Shown one piece after another: positions 38,995 to 46,177 of a stretch of 54,231 bases of DNA. The stretch spans positions 1 through 54,231 of IMG/VR virus record IMGVR_UViG_3300036785_000256. One strand, given 5' to 3'. The notes below the pieces were generated by a model. The model ran no database searches and was not told the origin of the DNA. It saw nothing but the letters and a program-made list of their open reading frames with translations. Within the stretch, counting starts at the first letter, position 1, and every line of letters starts with the position of its first letter. The position numbers and the translations under genes were made by a program. This DNA is from a virus.

Positions 38995-39358
38995 CCTCGG
39001 TCTCCTTGGAGATCAGCCGGTAGCCGGCGCGGTATGACGCGCGCGCGAAGGCGAGGGTGCAGTCCGGATTGCAGAACGGTTTCGAGGCGGTCCAGTAGGT
39101 CTCGCCGTCCCATTCGCTGAACCGCCAGACGTGCCGATCCGGGCGGTTGGTGTAGCCAACCGATACCACCTGCTGATTGCTGTGGCGGCGACAGTCGGCG
39201 ATCGAGCGCAGCGGCGCCTCGGGCGCCACCTCGCGGCTGTAAGTGCTGTGCTCGAGTTGGCGATGCCTGCGGTCGAGCCACCCTCGGTCGATCACCCACA
39301 CGGTGCGGGTGAGCTTCGCCAGCGGCTTGCCGCAGGTCGGGCAGCACGGGCGGGTCAT
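38960..39358 (-). CDS. zinc-ribbon protein
   Basis: 132 residues from ATG 39358 (ATGA overlap). N-terminal R-P-C-C-P-T-C-G-K-P-L metal site, a middle with RTVWVIDRGWLDRRHRQLEH and SVGYTNRPDRHVWRFSEWDG, and C-terminal FCNPDCTLAFARASYRAGYR with a second Cys pair. Probably binds zinc. Not recognised beyond that. Overlaps the HicA-like gene by 35 nt. Confidence 0.65.
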   Translation of the reverse strand: MTRPCCPTCGKPLAKLTRTVWVIDRGWLDRRHRQLEHSTYSREVAPEAPLRSIADCRRHSNQQVVSVGYTNRPDRHVWRFSEWDGETYWTASKPFCNPDCTLAFARASYRAGYRLISKETEDVHQQDDPRVE

Positions 39359-39810
39359 CGCCCGTCCCTCCGGTAGTCGGCGATGATCGCCTCGGCCTCG
39401 TCCTCGGTGCAGAGCGGCCCAGGCCCCGAGGTGGCGGTGCGCGCATCCGGCCACAGCGTCGGCTCCGGCTGGTCGTCCGCCCACCGCGCCGGGCGCCGGA
39501 TCAGCCCTTTGCCCCAGCGCATCATCGTGCCCCAGACCTCGAGGTACGCGTCGTGGCGATCGTCCTCGGTGACGCTGTCCTTGAAGTTGGTGTAGTCGAT
39601 CCGGTCGACCTCGTCGGCCAGCGCGGCCTTCACCCGCTTGGTCAGCACGATGGCGCGGAAGGCATAGTCCCTGCCGGGCGTGGGGTGCGCCCTGGCGCCG
39701 GGGAACACTTTCTCGATGTCACCGTCGCGACGGGCGCGCACCAGCCGCACACGGGGCCTCCCGGGCACCGCGACGATCGACAGAAAACTGTCGTTCAGCA
39801 TGATCCACAT
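39355..39810 (-). CDS. hypothetical protein with MW-NDSFLSIV start
   Basis: 151 residues from ATG 39810, AAGGAC 8 nt upstream; an in-frame ATG at 39831 is less well placed. Features: NDSFLSIVAVPGRPRVRLVR, ARRDGDIEKVFPGARAHPTP, DRIDYTNFKDSVTEDDRHDA, Y-L-E-V-W-G-T-M-M. The first 100 residues look like a conserved compact domain found in other phage accessory blocks. Function unknown. Confidence 0.7.
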   Translation of the reverse strand: MWIMLNDSFLSIVAVPGRPRVRLVRARRDGDIEKVFPGARAHPTPGRDYAFRAIVLTKRVKAALADEVDRIDYTNFKDSVTEDDRHDAYLEVWGTMMRWGKGLIRRPARWADDQPEPTLWPDARTATSGPGPLCTEDEAEAIIADYRRDGR

Positions 39811-39812
39811 GG

Positions 39813-39989
39813 CTAGCGTCCTTGCATCCATTCGTCGTTGATTCGGTCGAGCACGTCATTCAGTGGTGGGGTGTACCAGTGCGAGGCGTTGGCTAGCATT
39901 TCGACCGACAACGCCAGCACCCCAGGGCTATCCTTCCCGGCGCGGACGCGCTGGGCGAGGATCAGCAGCATGTTTTCAAGGCAGTGCAT
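39813..39989 (-). CDS. short helical protein
   Basis: 58 residues, AAAGGA 6 nt upstream, start coupled to the previous stop (TGATG). Sequence segments: C-L-E-N-M-L-L-I-L-A-Q-R-V, SPGVLALSVEMLANASHWYT, DVLDRINDEWMQGR. Helical and soluble. The frame fits exactly between its neighbours. Function unknown. Confidence 0.6.
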   Translation of the reverse strand: MHCLENMLLILAQRVRAGKDSPGVLALSVEMLANASHWYTPPLNDVLDRINDEWMQGR

Positions 39990-40318
39990 CAGAGTCCTTT
40001 CGTTGGTATCTCGCGGCGCAACAGGCGCAGCACCTTGTCGCGCTGCTTGCGCAGCGCCTGCCGCTCGGCCAGGGTCACCGCAGCTTTCGGATCAGCGACC
40101 AGACGCCGGCAATACCTGAGCACCGCGTTGCCGAGTTCCGCTTCGGCCCACGCACGCAGATCCCGAGCGGGCGGCGCGGGGCTGGCGGGGCTGGTGGGGC
40201 TGGGACGGGTGCGGGCAACGACTGCGGACAGCATCCGGCAGTCGTCACAGATCCGACTGGGTCGTCCGGCTTGCTGGCCGCACCGCTCGCACACGCCGGA
40301 CGTGTGCAGGTCCCACAT
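39989..40318 (-). CDS. small zinc-ribbon protein
   Basis: 109 residues. N-terminal Cys4 ribbon C-E-R-C-G-Q-Q ... S-R-I-C-D-D-C, a Pro/Ser-rich linker, then helices (DLRAWAEAELGNAVLRYCRR, ERQALRKQRDKVLRLLRREI). Likely a nucleic-acid or protein adaptor. Starts coupled to the gene upstream (TGATG). Confidence 0.65.
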   Translation of the reverse strand: MWDLHTSGVCERCGQQAGRPSRICDDCRMLSAVVARTRPSPTSPASPAPPARDLRAWAEAELGNAVLRYCRRLVADPKAAVTLAERQALRKQRDKVLRLLRREIPTKGL

Positions 40319-40467
40319 CAGCGCGGCTCCTCGGTGTCTTCTGGTTCAGGGTCGTCTATGTGCTCCCACCGCTCGTCGCGGCAGTTGGGACAGGCATAGA
40401 AGGCGTAGCGCCCGTCCTCATGGCACTCGGGTTGCGCCGACAGCCCGCTCCCGCAGGTGCAGCGCAT
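40318..40467 (-). CDS. tiny zinc-ribbon protein
   Basis: 49 residues: M-R-C-T-C-G-S-G-L ... P-E-C-H-E-D-G-R-Y-A-F-Y-A-C-P-N-C-R-D-E-R-W-E, with an acidic tail. Three Cys groups form a plausible zinc site. It fits between its neighbours with TGATG coupling at the end. Function unknown. Confidence 0.6.
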   Translation of the reverse strand: MRCTCGSGLSAQPECHEDGRYAFYACPNCRDERWEHIDDPEPEDTEEPR

Positions 40468-40470
40468 CGG

Positions 40471-40662
40471 TCAGCGCTCCTGCACGAGGTAGAAGAACCG
40501 CACCGGCTTGTTGGGGTGGTTCCTCTCGCGGGTGAGACGGAGCGCCTCGCTGGTGGCTTCGTCTCGATCGGTCCAGAGCGCGATGGTGCCGTCACGCTTC
40601 AGCCAAGCCTCGCGAGGGCCGGTGCGGCCCCCGCTCACTTCACACCAGATCCCGTAGATCAT
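40471..40662 (-). CDS. small hypothetical protein
   Basis: 63 residues from ATG 40662, coupled to the DUF6011-like stop (TGATG). Beta-strand-like: I-Y-G-I-W-C-E-V-S-G-G, REAWLKRDGTIALWTDRDEA, NKPVRFFYLVQER. It resembles short phage proteins that display an annotation-like strand-helix-strand fold. Function unknown. Confidence 0.6.
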   Translation of the reverse strand: MIYGIWCEVSGGRTGPREAWLKRDGTIALWTDRDEATSEALRLTRERNHPNKPVRFFYLVQER

Positions 40663-41309
40663 CACACCACCTCGCAGGCCAGGGCCTTGGTGGCCTTGGC
40701 GCCCCAGGGCAGGCCCCAGTTCGCGGCGCAGTCCGGGCCGTAGCCGACCGCCTTGCTGTCCGGATGCGTCAGCGTCTTGGCGCAGAAGCAGCACTGGCCG
40801 GTGGTCAGGCCGTAGGCAGCGGCGACGCCGACCGGATCGGCGGCGAAGGCGACCAGGGTCTTGGTGATTATCGCCACCTTCTCGGTGGTCAGCCGCTTGC
40901 CGCCGGGCTGGTACACGCCGTTGACGGTGATGCGGCCGAACCACTCGTTGCGGCCGTCGGCCTGCTTCACGGTGCCGGTCACGTTGATGGAGCCGGGCAC
41001 CTTGGCCTGCGCGCCAGCAACCGAGATCCGCAGCTTCTCGCCCGTCTCGGTGGCGAGCAGCAGCGCCGGGAACTTGCCCTTGGCGCTGGTGACCAGGGCG
41101 ACGATCGGGGCGATGTCGCCCACGATCACGTTGGCCGGGATGGCCTCGGTGCCGGTGGCGCGGGCGGCGAGCTTGCCGACCCAATACATCTGCTTCTCGG
41201 ACAGGCTGCCCTTGTTGGCGAACTGCGCGACCAAGGAAGCAGCGAACGACTGGTCCTTGGCGGGGAGTTTAGCGAGGTTGTCGGCGAGGGTGGCGATCTG
41301 GGCTTGCAT
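40662..41309 (-). CDS. DUF6011-like zinc domain protein
   Basis: 215 residues from ATG 41309, AGGAGA 8 nt upstream. The N-terminal part is helical (QIATLADNLAKLPAKDQSFA, LSEKQMYWVGKLAARATGTE), the middle a beta domain (LRISVAGAQAKVPGSINVTG, EWFGRITVNGVYQPGG), and the C-terminus Q-C-C-F-C-A-K-T-L-T-H-P-D-S-K-A-V-G-Y-G-P-D-C-A matches DUF6011. The layout suggests a single-strand or nucleic-acid binding protein. It is the first gene after P4. Confidence 0.7.
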   Translation of the reverse strand: MQAQIATLADNLAKLPAKDQSFAASLVAQFANKGSLSEKQMYWVGKLAARATGTEAIPANVIVGDIAPIVALVTSAKGKFPALLLATETGEKLRISVAGAQAKVPGSINVTGTVKQADGRNEWFGRITVNGVYQPGGKRLTTEKVAIITKTLVAFAADPVGVAAAYGLTTGQCCFCAKTLTHPDSKAVGYGPDCAANWGLPWGAKATKALACEVV

Positions 41310-41340
41310 TGCGGTGTCTCCTGGTTTCTCTCTGCGCTCA

Positions 41341-41369
41341 GATATAGGACAAGATGTCCCACTAGGCAA
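41341..41369 (-). promoter_or_regulatory. promoter P4 with operator in spacer
   Basis: -35 TTGCCT (41364-41369), 17-bp spacer, -10 TATATC (41341-41346). The operator ATAGGACA-AGA-TGTCCCAC is at 41344-41362; the core GGACA-N3-TGTCC is perfect while the outer positions differ. It drives the gene at 41309 and probably the run of coupled small genes after it. Confidence 0.7.
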
Positions 41370-41389
41370 GAGAAATCGTAAAGACGCCG

Positions 41390-41596
41390 CTAGTTAAATT
41401 CGGGCCAGTTCAGCACGTGCGGATGGTTCTGGATCAGCCGGATCAGCAGCCCAGCGAACGGCGGCACCTCGGCACCCGGCCGCTCCCATCGGCGCCATGT
41501 TCGCATGTCGACGCCCAGCAGCTTGCCGGCATCGGCCTGGGTCAGTTCGCGTTCGAGGCGGAACGCCTTGATCTGCGCTGGTGTCATCGGTCGCAT
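41390..41596 (-). CDS. Xre-type regulator, probably leaderless
   Basis: 68 residues from ATG 41596, or 65 from ATG 41587. Helix-turn-helix: TPAQIKAFRLERELTQADAG, K-L-L-G-V-D-M-R-T-W-R-R-W-E, then a short C-terminal part. The -10 of its promoter ends 7 nt before the ATG and there is no Shine-Dalgarno, so translation is probably leaderless, as with lambda cI from PRM. It has the operator in its own promoter, which makes it the best candidate regulator for P1-P5. Confidence 0.75.
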   Translation of the reverse strand: MRPMTPAQIKAFRLERELTQADAGKLLGVDMRTWRRWERPGAEVPPFAGLLIRLIQNHPHVLNWPEFN

Positions 41597-41603
41597 GGTG
41601 GCA

Positions 41604-41632
41604 CATATGGGACATCGTGTCCCGTATGTCTA
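41604..41632 (-). promoter_or_regulatory. promoter P5 with operator in spacer (regulator gene)
   Basis: -35 TAGACA (41627-41632), 17-bp spacer, -10 CATATG (41604-41609). The operator is the longest copy: ATATGGGACA-TCG-TGTCCCGTAT at 41605-41627, 9 of 10 arm positions paired. The -35 overlaps the stop codon of the upstream gene. Transcription should start within a base or two of the ATG at 41596. Confidence 0.7.
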
Positions 41633-42004
41633 GTGGCCGGACCGATATGGGTTGCGGCAGCCCTGGCACATCCAGTTGTTCCGCCGGTCGACGCACTGGA
41701 ACGGCCGGCGGCAACACAGGCACAGCCGCTCGAACGCGGCTGGCCGGTCGGCCGGCTCGAGCTTCGGCACGGTCTGCGGCTTCGGCGCTGGCGGCGGGCG
41801 TGGTGGTGCCGGGTTCAGCAGATGCCGGGAGCGCGCCTCGCAGCCACCGGGGGTCCGGCCGGGCACCAGCTTGCTGATCGCGAGCCAATCGGGTGTGCGG
41901 GCGGCGATGCGATACGGCGCCATGGCATCAAACAGCGCGGCATCCTCGGTGGGCGTCCATGGTCCGGTCGGCCGGCGCAGCACCTTGAGCGTCTGAACCT
42001 TCAC
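41630..42004 (-). CDS. Myb/SANT-like protein with zinc ribbon
   Basis: 124 residues from GTG 42004 (GTGA overlap). N-terminal helix-turn-helix-like G-P-W-T-P-T-E-D-A-A-L-F-D-A-M ... WLAISKLVPGRTPGGCEARS, a Pro-rich linker, and a C-terminal zinc ribbon C-L-C-C-R-R-P-F-Q ... M-C-Q-G-C-R. The first part resembles Myb/GcrA-type DNA-binding modules. Probably a transcription regulator. Confidence 0.65.
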   Translation of the reverse strand: MKVQTLKVLRRPTGPWTPTEDAALFDAMAPYRIAARTPDWLAISKLVPGRTPGGCEARSRHLLNPAPPRPPPAPKPQTVPKLEPADRPAAFERLCLCCRRPFQCVDRRNNWMCQGCRNPYRSGH

Positions 42005-42285
42005 GGTTCGTCGAACGTCGGGCCACCATGCTCGACCTCGTACGGCTCCTCCTCGTCCCGCTCGCCCAGGGGAAGCTCGGCTTCCGGAGGTGCGGCGGCC
42101 TTGGTGCGCGGCTTCCGCCGTCCACTGGTCACGATCTCATAATCAGCGTCGATCTTGCCGTTGTAGCCGGCCAGCGAGGCGAGATAGCGGTTCCAGCCGC
42201 CAAGCAGATCGGTGACCGCTTTGGTCTGTTCCGTGGGATCGTCCGGCAGCGGCGCGGTCAGTGAAGAACGGAAAACCTTCGGCAA
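42001..42285 (-). CDS. small acidic hypothetical protein, TTG start
   Basis: 94 residues from TTG 42285, with GGGAG a few bases upstream. N-terminal helix (QTKAVTDLLGGWNRYLASLA), a basic patch (GRRKPRTKAAAP) and an acidic end (GERDEEEPYEVEHGGPTFDE). First gene of the leftward block, divergent from the Cro-like gene. Function unknown. Confidence 0.55.
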   Translation of the reverse strand: MPKVFRSSLTAPLPDDPTEQTKAVTDLLGGWNRYLASLAGYNGKIDADYEIVTSGRRKPRTKAAAPPEAELPLGERDEEEPYEVEHGGPTFDEP

Positions 42286-42402
42286 CTCCGACTCCCTTCG
42301 TTAAGGCGCTGGGCCGGCTTGCGGTCATCCGCCGGTCCTCGGGGAGGGCTTTTGCAAACCCAAGACCCAAGGGGTAAGGCGATCGAGCGACGGCCGACCC
42401 AG

Positions 42403-42492
42403 CGCGCACAACTTGCGCTAACTCACTGTGCGCGTCAACGGCTATCTTTACGAAAACGCTTGCGCCCGGCGGAAACTTGGAATAAGTTAGCG
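42403..42492. promoter_or_regulatory. divergent control region with two nested dyads
   Basis: Between the leftward gene at 42285 and the rightward Cro-like gene at 42495. CGCGCACA (42403-42410) pairs with TGTGCGCG (42427-42434); CGCTAACT (42416-42423) pairs with AGTTAGCG (42485-42492), the latter arm lying just before the Cro-like ATG. GTAAAGAT occurs on the minus strand (42444-42451) without the GGGGC hairpin. The remainder of 42286-42494 shows no gene. Confidence 0.5.
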
Positions 42493-42494
42493 GC

Positions 42495-42695
42495 ATGATC
42501 AATCTGAAACAACGCGCTTTGTGGGTTCGCGTCTATCGCAACCGGAAGCAGAAAGACATGGCGGTGGCGCTCAACGTCACGGAGCCGGAGGTGTCGGTAT
42601 GGATACATCGGAAACGCCCGGTGCCGCGCCGCTATGTGAAGGCATTCGCCGAGCTTCTCGAAATTCCCCAGAAGGAACTGCCGCCGCCATGCTGA
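42495..42695 (+). CDS. Cro-like helix-turn-helix protein
   Basis: 66 residues from ATG 42495. Helix-turn-helix: L-W-V-R-V-Y-R-N-R-K-Q-K-D-M-A-V-A-L, N-V-T-E-P-E-V-S-V-W-I-H-R-K-R, then YVKAFAELLEIPQKELPPPC. First gene of the rightward early operon, facing the leftward block, as cro does in lambdoid phages. It may bind the dyads just upstream. The stop overlaps the next gene. Confidence 0.7.
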   Translation: MINLKQRALWVRVYRNRKQKDMAVALNVTEPEVSVWIHRKRPVPRRYVKAFAELLEIPQKELPPPC

Positions 42696-43012
42696 CGCAG
42701 ATACCCCCGGCGGACGAACTGGCGGACGTGCGCGCCCGGATCAAGATGCTCGAGGAGCGCGAGGTCGAACTGCGCAATCTGCTGATCGGCGACCCGTCCG
42801 CGCGCACCGGCAACCACTACCTCGTCGAGGTGCGCGAGGTCGAGACCAAGCGGACCGATCTGAAGGAGCTTCGTGCGATGTATCCGGATCTGGTCGAGGA
42901 ATACACTTATCCCGTCAAGACCACGCGCGTCGATCTGAAGGGCATCACCGAGGACGGTGAGATCGTGTCGCTGCGATCCAAGGCGACCAAGGTTGAAGGG
43001 ACACCACAATGA
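42689..43012 (+). CDS. coiled-coil protein next to ERF
   Basis: 107 residues from ATG 42689. Helical N-terminus (ELADVRARIKMLEEREVELR) then ARTGNHYLVEVREVETKRTD and LVEEYTYPVKTTRVDLKGIT. Proteins like this often precede recombination genes in phages. A helper in recombination is likely from context only. It overlaps the ERF gene by ATGA. Confidence 0.65.
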   Translation: MLTQIPPADELADVRARIKMLEEREVELRNLLIGDPSARTGNHYLVEVREVETKRTDLKELRAMYPDLVEEYTYPVKTTRVDLKGITEDGEIVSLRSKATKVEGTPQ

Positions 43013-44118
43013 GCACCACCAACAACGGCAGCGGCGGCCCGATCGTGCCGTCCGATAAAGCCTTTATGAATTTCATCGAGCGCGCGGCGCTTGATCCGAA
43101 CTTCGACGCCGAAAAGTTCAAGATGCTCGTGGACCTGCAAGAGCGGGTAGAGGACCGACAGGACAAGCGCGAGTTCAACGACGCGATGAACCGGGCGCAG
43201 GCGGAGATCGCGCCGATCCTGAAGGACGCGACGAACAGCTTCCTCCAGGCGCGCTACGCCACGCTCGCGGCGATCGACGCCGTCGCACGGCCGATCTACA
43301 CCGCCCATGGCTTCTCCATGCGCTTCAACTCGGGCGTGCCGTCTGCGCCCGGGCTGATCCGGCTCGTGTGCACCGTCGCGCACAGCAGCGGGCATTCCGA
43401 GGATTACTGGCTGGAAATCCCGCCCGACAGCGCGGGCAGCAGCGGCACCAAGAACAAGACCGGGATTCAGGCGGTCGGATCGTCGGTGACCTATCTGCGG
43501 CGCTACCTGACCTGCCAGATCTGGAATATTCAAACCGGCGATGACGATGACGGCGAGGGCTCGCGCGATCGGCCGCCACCACGCACCGGAACGGCCGGCA
43601 AGGGCACCACCACCCAGACCAAACGCGGCCCCGATCCGCTGGACGAGCAGAATGGCACGCTCTGGCTGAAGAACCTCATGGCCGGGCTGGCGCAGGCGCA
43701 GACCGTCGCGGGGATCGACCTGATGCGCAACCACTGGAGCGTCGCGACGGCACTGGAGAAGGCGCCGACGCTGATCCGGAGCCAGATCGAGTCCGCCTTC
43801 GAGGCGGCTTACAAACGGCTCAAAGGCAACGGCGCGGCCTCCACCACCCCAGCCACGGGCGGACCGTCACTGCCGGACGATCGGGCGTATCAGGGCGTGG
43901 CCGGTGCCGACGTCGAGGGCGGCGAGACCGACGAATTCACCGAGTATGACGCGATGCTCAACGAGGTTGAGGGGTTCGACCTGATCACGCTGGGCACCCT
44001 GCCCACCAACGCGGCGTGGCGTGGCCGGCTGCGGGCGCTGCTGCCGGATCAGATCGACTCGATCAACGACGCGATCGCCCGCCGCACCGGCACGCTGCGC
44101 GCGCGCCAGCAGGGCTGA
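43009..44118 (+). CDS. ERF family single-strand annealing protein
   Basis: 369 residues. The ERF (PF04404) core spans about 20-185: REFNDAMNRAQAEIAPILKD, ARYATLAAIDAVARPIYTAH, G-F-S-M-R-F, CTVAHSSGHSEDYWLEIP, a K-T-G-I-Q-A-V-G-S-S-V-T-Y-L-R-R-Y segment and GDDDDGEGSRD. Known ERF proteins form rings that anneal complementary strands in phage recombination. The C-terminal 180 residues are linker plus a helical tail. An element copy starts 8 nt past its stop. Confidence 0.88.
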   Translation: MSTTNNGSGGPIVPSDKAFMNFIERAALDPNFDAEKFKMLVDLQERVEDRQDKREFNDAMNRAQAEIAPILKDATNSFLQARYATLAAIDAVARPIYTAHGFSMRFNSGVPSAPGLIRLVCTVAHSSGHSEDYWLEIPPDSAGSSGTKNKTGIQAVGSSVTYLRRYLTCQIWNIQTGDDDDGEGSRDRPPPRTGTAGKGTTTQTKRGPDPLDEQNGTLWLKNLMAGLAQAQTVAGIDLMRNHWSVATALEKAPTLIRSQIESAFEAAYKRLKGNGAASTTPATGGPSLPDDRAYQGVAGADVEGGETDEFTEYDAMLNEVEGFDLITLGTLPTNAAWRGRLRALLPDQIDSINDAIARRTGTLRARQQG

Positions 44119-44125
44119 ACCAGAT

Positions 44126-44229
44126 CGGGGCCAGTGCATGGTCGAACACCACAGAAGCATAGCCCCGTAGGGGCGGCCGAAGGCCATAGGGATGCCGATC
44201 GCCACAGAGCGAGTGCCAGACGCCGCCCC
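44126..44229 (+). ncRNA. hairpin element, copy C
   Basis: CGGGGC (44126-44131) pairs with GCCCCG (44162-44167) around exactly 30 nt; the loop begins CA and has ACCA at positions 17-20. A second stem GGGGCGGC/GCCGCCCC (44170-44177, 44222-44229) encloses 44 nt, so this copy departs from the double 30-nt plan. It fills most of the 44119-44250 gap after the ERF gene. GTAAAGAT is reduced to AGAT (44122-44125). Confidence 0.5.
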
Positions 44230-44250
44230 ACCCTTTTCACCGAGGACACC

Positions 44251-44784
44251 ATGGACGCTAAATTCCAGATCGCCTTCCAGATCGATCGCGACTTCGCCGA
44301 GACCTGCATCAAGCGGGCCGGCGAACTGGCGCCGATGTTCGTGGTGCACAGCCGCGACGGCTCCATCGTGCCGATGATCGTGGCCGGCTTCGGCGATAAT
44401 CGTGACGGCGCCTACCAGATGGCCACCGTGGCCTGCATTGCTTACGACGCCGTCGCGGTCAGCATGATCGCCGAATCCTGGATGGCGCGCGAGGACAAAC
44501 ACGACCCCTCCGGCCTGTCACCCGGGCAGCGCGAGAATAAGCGCGAGGTGGTCGCGGTCAGCTTCGCCGCGCGTGACACCAAGTTGATGTCGATCCGCGA
44601 GATCCTGCGCGCCGCCGATGGCACCATCAGCGGCCTGGGCGACGAACTGGTCACCGCAGCCGCCCACACCGAGGGGCGGCTCTACAGCGTGCTGCCGACG
44701 ATACGCCCGACCAAGGCGCAGATCCGCACCGCCCGCGCCATGCTCGATGCGTGCGGCGAACGTGTCGCGATGGGGCGCGTCTGA
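44251..44784 (+). CDS. hypothetical protein after ERF
   Basis: 177 residues from ATG 44251. Alpha/beta: KFQIAFQIDRDFAETCIKRA, GSIVPMIVAGFGDNRDGAYQ, AVSMIAESWMAREDKHDPSG, EVVAVSFAARDTKLMSIREI. No membrane segment. Not recognised. TGATG coupling with the next gene suggests joint function in the early operon. Confidence 0.65.
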   Translation: MDAKFQIAFQIDRDFAETCIKRAGELAPMFVVHSRDGSIVPMIVAGFGDNRDGAYQMATVACIAYDAVAVSMIAESWMAREDKHDPSGLSPGQRENKREVVAVSFAARDTKLMSIREILRAADGTISGLGDELVTAAAHTEGRLYSVLPTIRPTKAQIRTARAMLDACGERVAMGRV

Positions 44785-45767
44785 TGCCGTCCCAACTCCA
44801 CATGCGCCTGGAAGACTTGGTGGCGCTCGACGATGACGCCAGCGAGGCGATGCTGCGCACCATGGCCGACTGGCCGAAGCCCACGGTGCAGCAGGTACGC
44901 CACGCCATCCTGGACAGCCGGATGATCGTGCCGTCGGAGCAGGGTGACGAGCACCGGCCGTTTTTCACCTCGCTGCCCGAGGCGTTCGAGCGGGCGGTGA
45001 AGGAAGGCAAGCTGTTCGACCTTGGCCACCTTCCGAATGCGGTAATCAAGAGCGAGGCGAAGCGTGGCGGCGAACTGCTGGCCGCCGGCCATATCGGCCA
45101 CCCCTACCAGTCGCCCTACTGCCTGTACCATACCTGGGAAGGTGGCGGTTCGCTGTATCTGGTCGACGCGTCGGACTGGCACGCGATGTCGAAGGGCCGG
45201 ATGAAGCCCAACACCTTCCTGGTGTGTGAGGCGCAGGGCCTGACGGTGGCCGGCCAGGGCCAGTTGCTGCTGGGCGATTCCGCGATGATCGAGATCAGCC
45301 CCGACTACGCCGGCTGGAGCGGCAAGCTGGTCAAGTCAGCCGCGCACCGCGCGCTCGAGGTCAGCGGCCTGCCTAAACCCACGGAGCGGGAATCGATCTG
45401 CAACCTCGTCGACCCGGTGGCGGCGATGCTGCTGCTGCTCGCCACCGACGGTGTCGCGGTGGACAAGATCGAGATGCCATTCAAGCTCAACCGCACACGG
45501 GCGAAGAACGGCAAGCCACACATTCCGCCGTACTGGGCGGTGCGCGCCGAGCACTACGTGACGGCACTGGGCCAGCGCGGCAAGCCTGGGCTTGCCCTGG
45601 GTGGCCACCACGCCTCGCCACGGCCGCATCTGCGCCGGGGCCACATCCGCCACCTCCAGAGCGGCAGCACCGTGTGGATCAAAGATGCTTTGGTGATGCT
45701 CAAAGAGGGCCAGGAGATCGACGCCGATCTGGGCCGCAACTTTTATCAGCAAAGGGACCGCAAATGA
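44784..45767 (+). CDS. large hypothetical early protein with RGHIRHL motif
   Basis: 327 residues from ATG 44784. Central VIKSEAKRGGELLAAGHIGH and PYQSPYCLYHTWEGGGSLYL, helical SICNLVDPVAAMLLLLATDG, and a C-terminal H-H-A-S-P-R-P-H-L-R-R-G-H-I-R-H-L ... T-V-W-I-K-D-A-L-V. The basic RGHxRxL...VW motif recurs in unclassified phage early proteins. Likely nucleic-acid related; function unknown. Confidence 0.65.
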   Translation: MPSQLHMRLEDLVALDDDASEAMLRTMADWPKPTVQQVRHAILDSRMIVPSEQGDEHRPFFTSLPEAFERAVKEGKLFDLGHLPNAVIKSEAKRGGELLAAGHIGHPYQSPYCLYHTWEGGGSLYLVDASDWHAMSKGRMKPNTFLVCEAQGLTVAGQGQLLLGDSAMIEISPDYAGWSGKLVKSAAHRALEVSGLPKPTERESICNLVDPVAAMLLLLATDGVAVDKIEMPFKLNRTRAKNGKPHIPPYWAVRAEHYVTALGQRGKPGLALGGHHASPRPHLRRGHIRHLQSGSTVWIKDALVMLKEGQEIDADLGRNFYQQRDRK

Positions 45768-45997
45768 CTGACGAGCCCACCGGCTGGCACGACAGCGTGC
45801 GCAACGACGGCACCAGGATCGAGGCGGCCGGCATCGGCCAGTACATGGTGATCGGACCCAAGGCGGCCTGGACGCTGCGTGCATGTCCCTGTTGCGACAA
45901 ACCGTTCGCCACCCCGCGCAACGCCATGCTGGTCGCCGACGCGGTGTTCCCGCTGCAACCGCCGGGCGTCGACGCTGGCCGGGTGTTCCCGGCATGA
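45764..45997 (+). CDS. small protein with Cys-rich motif
   Basis: 77 residues, ATGA overlap. Beta N-terminus (G-T-R-I-E-A-A-G-I-G-Q-Y-M-V) and R-A-C-P-C-C-D-K-P-F-A-T-P-R-N-A metal-binding-like motif. Not recognised; one of several small Cys-rich proteins here. Confidence 0.6.
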   Translation: MTDEPTGWHDSVRNDGTRIEAAGIGQYMVIGPKAAWTLRACPCCDKPFATPRNAMLVADAVFPLQPPGVDAGRVFPA

Positions 45998-46086
45998 CCT
46001 GGGTGATCGTGGTGGTGGTGTGGACTCTGGTAGCGCTCGGGCTGGCGTTGCTGGCCGGCGCGTTTATCCGGTGGGGCGCGCAATGA
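45994..46086 (+). CDS. 30-residue single-TM protein 1
   Basis: ATG 45994 overlaps the previous stop (ATGA). T-W-V-I-V-V-V-V-W-T-L-V-A-L-G-L-A-L-L-A forms one transmembrane helix, followed by G-A-F-I-R-W-G-A-Q. First of three tiny membrane proteins in a row. Its end W-x-x-V-x-x-GLA...FI[R/K]WG is shared with the third. Confidence 0.55.
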   Translation: MTWVIVVVVWTLVALGLALLAGAFIRWGAQ

Positions 46087-46175
46087 CCTACTGGTCGATC
46101 TACGGCACGCTGGCCGCCGTGTGGATCGGTATGGCGGCGGCGCTGATCACTATCATCATCCGTTCGGAGGACTGA
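46083..46175 (+). CDS. 30-residue single-TM protein 2
   Basis: ATG 46083, ATGA overlap. T-Y-W-S-I-Y-G-T-L-A-A-V-W-I-G-M-A-A-A-L, then ITIIIRSED. One transmembrane helix with a charged C-terminus. No family known to me. Confidence 0.55.
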   Translation: MTYWSIYGTLAAVWIGMAAALITIIIRSED

Positions 46176-46177
46176 GC

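Noticed and set aside
41377-41430. GTAAAGAC followed by CGGGCCA as another element copy
   Set aside because: No GCCC arm lies 30 nt downstream and the sequence is inside the regulator gene.
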